Below, one piece after another: positions 31,835 through 37,012 of a stretch of DNA of 37,012 bases. The translations under genes and the position numbers were made by a program. How positions within the stretch are numbered: the first letter of the stretch is position 1; the number at the start of each line of letters is the position of its first letter. The stretch comes from Megasphaera hominis (GTDB lineage Bacteria; Bacillota; Negativicutes; Veillonellales; Megasphaeraceae): positions 1-37,012 of the forward strand of contig NZ_JACOGK010000030.1 of assembly GCF_014269395.1 (NCBI RefSeq). The letters are read 5' to 3'. The notes under the pieces were generated by a model that ran no database searches, had not been told where the DNA came from, and saw nothing but the letters and a program-made list of their open reading frames with translations.

Positions 31835-32881
31835 ATGGCACAGGAACAATTGCACTTTGCTTCAGATTATCAGGAAGGGGCTCATCCCCGGATTTTACAG
31901 CGCTTGATCGATACGAATTTAATGCAGACGCCGGGCTACGGGACCGATGAAATTTGCGAGTCTGCCCGGGCACGGATCCGCGAGGCCTGTGCGGCACCGC
32001 AGGCGGCTGTTCATTTTCTGACCGGCGGGACACAGACGAATGCCATCGTCATCAAGGCAGTCTTGCAGCCTTATCAGGGCGTCGTGTCGGCCGTAAGCGG
32101 TCACGTTAGTGTTCACGAAGCCGGCGCCATCGAAGCCGGTGGTCATAAGGTAATGACCATTCCCTCGGAATCGGGAAAGATTTCTGCTGCGGCAGTCGAA
32201 CAGTTTGTAGCCGACTACGAAGGCGATGACAACAAAGCACACATGGTCATGCCGGGAATGGTCTATCTGTCCCAGCCTAACGAATTTGGCGTACTCTATT
32301 CTTTAGAAGAACTGACCGCCATTAGCAACGTCTGCCGCCGTCATCATTTGCCTTTGTTCCTCGATGGCGCCCGCCTGGCCTACGCCCTGGCCTGCCCGGA
32401 AAACGACGTATCCCTGGCAGACATTGCCCGCCTGTGCGACGTCTTTTACATTGGCGGCACGAAATGCGGCGCCCTCTTAGGCGAAGCCGTCGTCTTGCCA
32501 AATCCGGACCTTATCCCTCATTTCTTCACCATAATTAAGCAAAACGGTGCCCTCTTGGCAAAAGGCCGCGTCTTAGGCATCCAATTCGACGAACTCTTCA
32601 AAGACAACCTCTACGCAGAACTCTGCAAAACAGCGATCGACTGCGCACACCGCATCAAAGCAGCCTTGCAAGAAGCAGGCCTGCCACTCTGCTTCGACTC
32701 CCAGACCAATCAAATCTTCTTCATCATCGACAACGAAAAGATGAAAAAACTGGGAGAAAAAGCCGTCTACAACTTCGGCGAAAAATACGACGAAAGCCAC
32801 TCCATCATCCGCTTCTGCACCAGCTGGGCAACGACAGTAGAAAACACAGAAAAACTATGCGAAATCATTAAAAGCTTATAA
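31835..32881 (+). CDS. Low-specificity L-threonine aldolase family PLP enzyme
   Basis: A 348-residue fold-type I PLP enzyme of the threonine aldolase / beta-eliminating lyase family. Seen: FASDYQEGAHPRIL near the start, FLTGGTQTNAIVIKA (PLP phosphate binding), the PLP Asp in LFLDGARLAYAL, and the Schiff-base Lys in YIGGTKCGALLGE. The reaction is L-threonine (and allo-threonine) to glycine + acetaldehyde. ATG follows GAGGAGAG. Confidence 0.9.
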   Translation: MAQEQLHFASDYQEGAHPRILQRLIDTNLMQTPGYGTDEICESARARIREACAAPQAAVHFLTGGTQTNAIVIKAVLQPYQGVVSAVSGHVSVHEAGAIEAGGHKVMTIPSESGKISAAAVEQFVADYEGDDNKAHMVMPGMVYLSQPNEFGVLYSLEELTAISNVCRRHHLPLFLDGARLAYALACPENDVSLADIARLCDVFYIGGTKCGALLGEAVVLPNPDLIPHFFTIIKQNGALLAKGRVLGIQFDELFKDNLYAELCKTAIDCAHRIKAALQEAGLPLCFDSQTNQIFFIIDNEKMKKLGEKAVYNFGEKYDESHSIIRFCTSWATTVENTEKLCEIIKSL

Positions 32882-32889
32882 GAATTCAA

Positions 32890-32918
32890 AAAAGCCAGGC
32901 CAAAACGGCCTGGCTTTT
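32890..32918 (+). terminator. Terminator of the threonine aldolase gene
   Basis: AAAAGCCAGGCC pairs with GGCCTGGCTTTT around a 5-base loop. Confidence 0.9.
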
Positions 32919-32969
32919 GCATTCCCTGCACTTAGATATACTGCGTCTGTGTGTTGCTTTCCTCACATA

Positions 32970-33002
32970 GGGGGGGGGGAATACGCGCTGCCTCAGGCAG
33001 CG
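32970..33002. repeat. G10 homopolymer and short hairpin
   Basis: Ten consecutive G (32970-32979) are followed by a CGCTGCC-TCA-GGCAGCG hairpin (32986-33002), between two convergent genes. The hairpin could help end the Nudix transcript on the minus strand. The G-tract may be slippery. Confidence 0.55.
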
Positions 33003-33068
33003 TGGGAAAGAGACGAATCCGCACACGTACCTGCTCAACAAACAAACTCACAGTTTAGCTATGTTACG

Positions 33069-33494
33069 TTATCTTGGTCCCTCATGCCGCGGCTCTGCTG
33101 CTTCCCAGCCCATATACGTTCTGACCCATTCTACAACCACCTTATCCGCCGGCAGCCAATCCACACTTTCCATAGTATCTGCTGTGAGCCATTTAGCGGC
33201 CATATGATCGACAAGAGTCAAATGACCGGCAGCTACCTGGCAGATGTAGCACGCCATAGAGAGATGAAACGCCGAATAGTCGTATTCCACAGTCCCCAAA
33301 TACGTCCCGACAGCAATCTCCGTCTGTAGCTCTTCCAGGATTTCCCGCCGTAACGCCGCCTCCGGCGTCTCTCCTGCTTCGATCTTGCCGCCAGGAAACT
33401 CCCAGCCGCCCTTTTGCTCACCATAGCCGCGCTGCGTCGCGTAAACGCGGGTGCCGTCCGTAATGACCGCGGCTACTACGTGGATTGTCTTCAT
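33069..33494 (-). CDS. Nudix hydrolase (MutT / 8-oxo-dGTP diphosphatase type)
   Basis: A 141-residue Nudix protein. The Nudix box spans about residues 37-59 and shows GGKIEAGETPEAALRREI followed by LEEL, with the canonical GX5EX7REUXEE layout. The preceding GGWEFPGG is typical of MutT-like 8-oxo-dGTP or CTP pyrophosphohydrolases that sanitise the nucleotide pool. Its start overlaps the stop of the HNH endonuclease gene by 4 bases (ATGA), so translation is coupled. Confidence 0.87.
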   Translation of the reverse strand: MKTIHVVAAVITDGTRVYATQRGYGEQKGGWEFPGGKIEAGETPEAALRREILEELQTEIAVGTYLGTVEYDYSAFHLSMACYICQVAAGHLTLVDHMAAKWLTADTMESVDWLPADKVVVEWVRTYMGWEAAEPRHEGPR

Positions 33495-34246
33495 ACATTT
33501 CCCTCCGTCAGGCCTAAAAAATCAGCCCGGCTCACTTCTATACCACTGCGGGCTAAGCGTTCGCCTCGTTCATCATAGAACTTTGTCAAAATGCGTTCCT
33601 TGTCTTCTGGTCTCCCGTAATGCAGCAAACGATGGCACACAGGGCAAAGACAGACGACATTAGCGTAAACGTCCAGGCTGTAGGAAAAGTTTTTTTGCTT
33701 CTTCAAGGGAATCACGTGATGGCCTTCCATATAGGGATGAGACGTATGGTTGACGATAAACGTTTGATGATCCGGATTGGCCTCACAACGATATAAAGCC
33801 GCTTCGGTCACCTGCTTTTTGATAATTCCGGAGCGCTTATATTGCTGCACCGTGGTCTGATAATAGGCCTTGACCAAAATAGGCGTATCCAGCTTTTTTA
33901 TTTCATCCTGCGGATCCGTACTTTGCCGAAACCACTCCCCTTGGACGAATCCCATATAGCGGTGGAGAGCCACGCTGTACATACGATTGCCACGCTGATT
34001 CAACGCCAAGAAATCCGCATCATGCATAAGGATTTCCTCATACTGCACGAGCCGATCCAAATCGGTGATTTCAAAAATCGACTGGCTCACCAGCTTCTTT
34101 TCCATGAGATAGCGGCTAATCGTCGTTTGCAACGCGCCAACGTAATGATTAGCCGATGATTGGGAAATCCCTCGGATTTTTAAAAGATAGTTTATGAAAT
34201 AATCCTTCAGCGTGTAATTCGTACCCGTTTGCCTGTTCCCATCCAT
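33491..34246 (-). CDS. HNH endonuclease (McrA/ScoMcrA-like nuclease domain)
   Basis: A 251-residue protein. The C-terminal HNH domain (about 150-225) has YRCEANPDHQTF, YMEGHHVIPL (catalytic His) and NVVCLCPVCHRLLHYG (Asn, Cys pair and second His), the type found at the C terminus of McrA-like type IV restriction enzymes. The N-terminal 110 residues are helical and of unknown fold, with a phage-integrase SAM-like look (DYFINYLLKIRGISQSSANH). It is the first gene of a two-gene unit with the Nudix hydrolase. Its promoter matches the one before the SRA-like gene at 35.8 kb. Confidence 0.85.
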   Translation of the reverse strand: MDGNRQTGTNYTLKDYFINYLLKIRGISQSSANHYVGALQTTISRYLMEKKLVSQSIFEITDLDRLVQYEEILMHDADFLALNQRGNRMYSVALHRYMGFVQGEWFRQSTDPQDEIKKLDTPILVKAYYQTTVQQYKRSGIIKKQVTEAALYRCEANPDHQTFIVNHTSHPYMEGHHVIPLKKQKNFSYSLDVYANVVCLCPVCHRLLHYGRPEDKERILTKFYDERGERLARSGIEVSRADFLGLTEGNV

Positions 34247-34263
34247 AAAGATCCCTGCTTTCC

Positions 34264-34313
34264 GTTTTGATAAGTTTATTATACCGTAGTCAGAGATATA
34301 GCAAAAGCATCCT
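34264..34313 (-). promoter_or_regulatory. HNH gene promoter (shared 50-bp module, copy 1)
   Basis: On the minus strand: TTTTGC (34301-34306), 17 bp, TATAAT (34278-34283). The 50 bases align without gaps to 35838-35887 with 43 identities, covering -35, spacer, -10 and the first transcribed bases. Confidence 0.75.
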
Positions 34314-34470
34314 ATGCGGACATTTTTCTTAGCTTTAGAAAGCCCAACATGCCGGACAAAGGATTGTCCTTTATATTTTAATTTTCGATTAATTTATCTT
34401 ACGTATGTCCTTTCTTATAGTTGTAAAATAAATTCTTCTAGTATGACCGTAAAATAGGCATTTATCCGTA

Positions 34471-34500
34471 TTTACAGGTTAGGTTTTCTTATGCTATATT
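34471..34500 (+). promoter_or_regulatory. Promoter of the secreted protein gene at 34.6 kb
   Basis: TTTACA (34471-34476), 18 bp, TATATT (34495-34500). Between 34320 and 34470 nothing else is evident. Confidence 0.5.
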
Positions 34501-34561
34501 GATATCATAATTATCATATACGGGCCGCTCAGACAGCGGTCGCAGCGAGGAGACGAGTTCC

Positions 34562-35263
34562 ATGTTTAGAAAAGTGCTTTTATTTTTATGTCTCATGGTG
34601 TTTTCCATGGGAGCTGCTTCAGCGCAATACGAAGAATGGTCCAGCAAGACCTTTCCATTCCAGTCCATCAAGACGATTATGGTCGCGCCAATCAATTATC
34701 CGAACAATAATGTTCCTGAAGTGAGCAAGCGGAACATCGATGATGTCACAGCCCAAAAGCTAAACCTGAAAAACGTAAAGATCATGACTTTTGCAGACAT
34801 CACCGCCATTATGACCCACGACGGCTACGATTTTTCGAAGCATACACCACAAGAAGTATTAGCGGACGAAATCAAGGTCATTGGCCAATATACAGATGCC
34901 ACGCTCTTCATCAACGTGTTAGAGTACAGCACAGGCAGCACGTACATTGAACCTTCAAGCTATACATATCAGACGACAGATACGTCAACAGTTAAAAATC
35001 TGCAGGGAAATATTGTCGGCTACACCTCAACACCGACTACACATGAAGTCCATGTTCCTGGAGGAAATGTACCTATGCCTACCGCTAACATCGAATTCGC
35101 TCTTTACGACAGCAAATCCCAGCAGCTCATCTTCTCTCGTAAAGACGATCGGGCCCGTGCCAATGTCACCCGTTTGAATCACACCACACCGCAAAGCCTG
35201 TACAAACGAATTATTTCCAGTTGCTCCAGTTCTCTCAATCGACTAATTGGCGCAAAAGACTAA
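34562..35263 (+). CDS. Secreted protein of unknown function
   Basis: A 233-residue exported protein. The signal peptide is cleaved after ASA near residue 21 (LFLCLMVFSMGAASA). The mature part has an alpha/beta look: KTIMVAPINYP near the start, an Asp/Glu-rich helical part, then ADEIKVIGQYTDATLFINVL, and a Thr/Ser/Tyr-rich extended region (about 145-185) with PTANIEFALYDSKSQQLIFS and KDDRARAN. The pattern resembles envelope lipoprotein-type assembly proteins, but there is no lipobox cysteine. I do not recognise a named family. Confidence 0.75.
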   Translation: MFRKVLLFLCLMVFSMGAASAQYEEWSSKTFPFQSIKTIMVAPINYPNNNVPEVSKRNIDDVTAQKLNLKNVKIMTFADITAIMTHDGYDFSKHTPQEVLADEIKVIGQYTDATLFINVLEYSTGSTYIEPSSYTYQTTDTSTVKNLQGNIVGYTSTPTTHEVHVPGGNVPMPTANIEFALYDSKSQQLIFSRKDDRARANVTRLNHTTPQSLYKRIISSCSSSLNRLIGAKD

Positions 35264-35279
35264 ATTTCAATCATATAAA

Positions 35280-35326
35280 CAGCCAGGTCTCAGACAAGAA
35301 ATATTTGTCTAAGACCTGGCTGTTTT
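35280..35326. terminator. Bidirectional terminator
   Basis: CAGCCAGGTCT-C-AGACAA pairs with TTGTCT-A-AGACCTGGCTG and is followed by TTTTA. It serves the secreted protein gene (+) and the SRA-like gene (-). Confidence 0.88.
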
Positions 35327-35357
35327 ACTGTAACCTCAAAATGATGTTATCAAGTTA

Positions 35358-35768
35358 TCATTGCACATGCCGCAACGGAAAAATCCACACCTTGCGCGGA
35401 TGATCTTCTTCATCATCTTGAACCTCCTGGTATGGCTCTCCGGCCAATTCTACTTCACCGCAGTACGTGTATGCATCGGTCTTAAAGACCTCAAAAAGAT
35501 GGACTGTAAGATCAGTTGTACGCGATTGAGCCAATCTTTTATTTGCGCCGCTTAAGATCTGATCTCCCTTTTTCCCGGTACCAGTATAATACAGTATATC
35601 CCCTCGCCAATTGTCATTATACAAGTGTCTCGTATGATCAAGCAGCAATACTAATGTTTCTGTTGCACTAGAGTAGCGCATGCCACCCATATTAGCACAT
35701 TTAAAGGCCTTGTACATCTCTTCATGCTTTACTACACTTCCTACTTTAAACGGTGGTTGAAAGCCCAT
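35358..35768 (-). CDS. Stand-alone SRA-like modified-DNA-binding domain protein
   Basis: A 136-residue protein that corresponds to the N-terminal SRA/YDG-like domain of SRA-HNH (ScoMcrA-type) endonucleases. Seen: GGMRYSSATETLVLLLDHTR, WRGDILYYTGTGKKGDQ, and HLFEVF...YCGEVELAGEPYQE...RKVWIFPLRH. It ends where the linker to the HNH part would begin, with a stop and a terminator, so no nuclease domain is attached. SRA-like domains read 5-methyl- or hydroxymethyl-cytosine or other modified bases. An HNH nuclease is encoded 1.1 kb away under a matching promoter and may be the partner. ATG follows AGGGGGG. Confidence 0.8.
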   Translation of the reverse strand: MGFQPPFKVGSVVKHEEMYKAFKCANMGGMRYSSATETLVLLLDHTRHLYNDNWRGDILYYTGTGKKGDQILSGANKRLAQSRTTDLTVHLFEVFKTDAYTYCGEVELAGEPYQEVQDDEEDHPRKVWIFPLRHVQ

Positions 35769-35837
35769 AATAGTTCCCCCCTACATATTCGTGTTCTAAG
35801 CCAATTTACAACACTCCTGTCCGCCGGCAGTCAGTAT

Positions 35838-35887
35838 GTTTTGATATGTATATTATACCTTAGTTAGAGACAAAGCAAAAGCATTCT
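35838..35887 (-). promoter_or_regulatory. SRA-like gene promoter (shared 50-bp module, copy 2)
   Basis: On the minus strand: TTTTGC (35875-35880), 17 bp, TATAAT (35852-35857), 43/50 identical to the HNH gene promoter at 34264-34313. Its leader to the SRA-like start is about 80 bases. Confidence 0.75.
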
Positions 35888-36230
35888 CCAAATAGTTATG
35901 CCGAAGCAAAAAAGGTGAAGAGTCTTTTTTTATGGTGACCCATTGGATACGGGTGATTCTAACGGCCTTGATGGAAACATGGCTCAGGAGCAAGGCTTTA
36001 ATCCATACAGCTGCGGGCGTTGTAATCCGAGTTCTGAGATACTTGAAATCTAGGTTCTCATTGAAGTCTGGCCGTATTGCTGGCATTGATTGCGGTGGAA
36101 TAGACATGGATTTATTCTTCCTATTTTTATCGCTATTACCATAACGGAGCATCCCGTTCACTTTTTCAATTCCCTTTTTCATTTTTAATCTCTGCAACTT
36201 TCACATTCCACAGAAATCCGTGAAGAACCA
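35888..36230. other. Gene-poor stretch with possible decayed coding sequence
   Basis: No supported gene. On the plus strand from about 35934 one frame reads protein-like for about 40 residues (DPLDTGDSNGLDGNMAQEQ, then GFNPYSCGRCNPSSEILEI) before a stop. Open frames on both strands overlap each other and lack ribosome binding sites. It could be the remnant of a small Cys-containing protein. Confidence 0.3.
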
Positions 36231-36238
36231 AAAGAAAA

Positions 36239-36268
36239 GCCCTCAACTGTCACGAAACAGGTGAGGGC
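36239..36268 (-). terminator. Terminator of the 126-residue protein gene
   Basis: GCCCTCA-A-CTGT pairs with ACAG-G-TGAGGGC; on the minus strand TTTTCTTTT follows. Confidence 0.8.
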
Positions 36269-36282
36269 AAATCTGTTACCAC

Positions 36283-36663
36283 TTATTCATCCAATGGCTG
36301 CATCAATTCATCGTTACGCAGGAGTTGCAGCAATTGCTCCTTGTCCTCTGGCGTCGTGACACGATACTCCTGTTTGGCGTACCACAAGGCATCCCTTTCG
36401 TCTACTATCTCCGGTGCTGATGCCATAATGTATGGATTTTTCATGGCATACGCCTGAATCGCCTCACGCTCTGCCATGAGCACGCCCATATCTAAAAAGG
36501 CGTTGATTACGCTGCAGGTATACTGTTTCGTGTCTTCCAGACGATGAAACTCATCATCTGATGCGACCAGAATATCCTCTGCCGTCAGAACCCGTTTCCA
36601 ATTCGTCTTCAATCCCCCAGCTGCTATCTCTTCGAGCCAACCCGCTGGTAATGCCAAAAACAT
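36283..36663 (-). CDS. Acidic hypothetical protein
   Basis: A 126-residue acidic, mostly helical cytoplasmic protein, not recognised. I start at the second of two ATG codons (36663) because AAGGAG is 9 bases from it and only 3 from the first. The start MFLALPAGWLEEIAAGG is followed by a long helical part with INAFLDMGVLMAEREAIQAY and a Leu/Gln/Asp-rich tail. A TATAAT (minus, 36708-36713) lies upstream. It sits between the SRA-like gene and an IS element. Confidence 0.6.
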   Translation of the reverse strand: MFLALPAGWLEEIAAGGLKTNWKRVLTAEDILVASDDEFHRLEDTKQYTCSVINAFLDMGVLMAEREAIQAYAMKNPYIMASAPEIVDERDALWYAKQEYRVTTPEDKEQLLQLLRNDELMQPLDE

Positions 36664-36824
36664 ACTCATTCACTCCTTCCCATCGCATACGAAATAATTA
36701 TAGCTTTATTATATCATATTGATAAGTTTTAGAGAACAAAAATCCCAGCAAAAACTTGACTGATAGGCTCGTGAGACGGGTCAGTTTTACGTGTAAAGCA
36801 ACATAGCCCTGCCTCAGCAGAATC

Positions 36825-37012
36825 TGAACCGCTCCCCGTCAAGTAGACAGAGCAAAAAATAAAACATGTACTTATTACTGCCACCGATATCCGGTGGCAG
36901 TTTTTATGCTGCCACGTAATAGTTATTGTGCTTTTCCATCGGGGTTACTACACCCAGTTTTCTCTGTAAACGCTTAGTATTGTAATAGCCAATGTAATCC
37001 TCAATCATTGCA
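36825..37012 (-). mobile_element. IS3-family insertion sequence, 3' end (continues beyond window)
   Basis: The likely terminal inverted repeat begins TGAACCGCTCCCCGTCAAG at 36825, typical of IS3-family ends with a terminal 5'-TG. The transposase reading frame enters from the right. The perfect hairpin CTGCCACCG / CGGTGGCAG (36878-36900), followed by TTTTT on the plus strand, lies between the stop codon and the end and may block transcription entering the element. The target-site duplication cannot be checked because the other end is outside. Confidence 0.7.
36904..37012 (-). CDS. IS3-family transposase OrfB, C-terminal end (partial)
   Basis: The last 35 codons of a DDE transposase: MIEDYIGYYNTKRLQRKLG, VVTPMEKHNNYY and a short Ala tail. 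The Y-I-x-Y-Y-N-x-x-R-x-Q-x-K-L-G signature, which follows the catalytic Glu region, is characteristic of IS3/IS150-group OrfB. The 5' part is beyond the window. Confidence 0.85.
   Translation of the reverse strand, partial: AMIEDYIGYYNTKRLQRKLGVVTPMEKHNNYYVAA

Noticed and set aside
35853..36197. 114-codon minus-strand frame upstream of the SRA-like gene
   Set aside because: It runs over the SRA-like promoter module, has no ribosome binding site and a low-information basic composition.
36726..36824. Second IS end or attachment site next to the IS3 element
   Set aside because: No matching inverted repeat or target duplication is visible in this 100-base flank.
1..37012. CRISPR array, tRNA or riboswitch
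   Set aside because: I saw no regularly spaced direct repeats, no cloverleaf-like sequence with a T-loop, and no conserved riboswitch core on either strand. A covariance-model scan would be needed to exclude them fully.

Overview
The window reads as chromosomal DNA of an anaerobic, roughly 50% G+C Firmicute. I infer a Megasphaera- or Veillonellaceae-type Negativicute, from the strong Shine-Dalgarno sites, the Firmicutes-style rRNA boxA, the rubrerythrin-like protein and the overall gene flavour. No marker gene in the window proves the genus.

Layout. 1-630: tandem promoters and boxA of an rRNA operon that runs leftward out of the window. 0.7-3.5 kb: an old-yellow-enzyme-type reductase divergent from a TetR regulator, with three matching 14-bp palindromes. 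3.5-5.3 kb: a membrane zinc-ribbon protein translationally coupled to a class-A-beta-lactamase-fold serine hydrolase. 5.6-9.6 kb: an AraC regulator divergent from an L-fucose dehydrogenase / FucP permease / fuconolactonase operon (oxidative L-fucose use). 9.8-12.3 kb: three paralogous small secreted proteins and one membrane coiled-coil protein, all behind the same unusual promoter. 12.4-17.5 kb: a double-DUF805 membrane protein, an orphan amino-acid-binding lipoprotein, and an operon of two unknown glycine/alanine-rich hydrophobic proteins plus a Cys-cluster protein. 17.6-22.7 kb: DeoR regulator with a four-carbon acid sugar kinase, a nitroreductase, and LysR divergent from a YeiH-type exporter.

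22.9-36.7 kb is a mixed, partly A+T-rich accessory stretch with defence-like content. It has an internally deleted sacsin-like ATPase copy, a nearly full-length paralogue whose ATP-binding motifs are all substituted, a GIY-YIG/DUF4357 protein, an HNH endonuclease coupled to a Nudix hydrolase, and a stand-alone SRA-like modified-DNA reader. Ordinary genes lie among them (rubrerythrin, HxlR + DsbA/FrnE + MBL hydrolase, threonine aldolase). The window ends in the 3' end of an IS3-family element.

The most interesting points are: (i) the sacsin-like pair, which shares promoter, Shine-Dalgarno-sequestering hairpin and TTG start, but where the full-length copy has lost its ATPase residues and the copy with intact residues has lost its body; (ii) the SRA-like reader and HNH nuclease, encoded apart but behind promoters identical at 43 of 50 positions; (iii) the four-promoter regulon of small secreted proteins, one of which has ACG exactly where its paralogues have ATG; (iv) the uncharacterised three-gene membrane operon at 14.5-17.5 kb.
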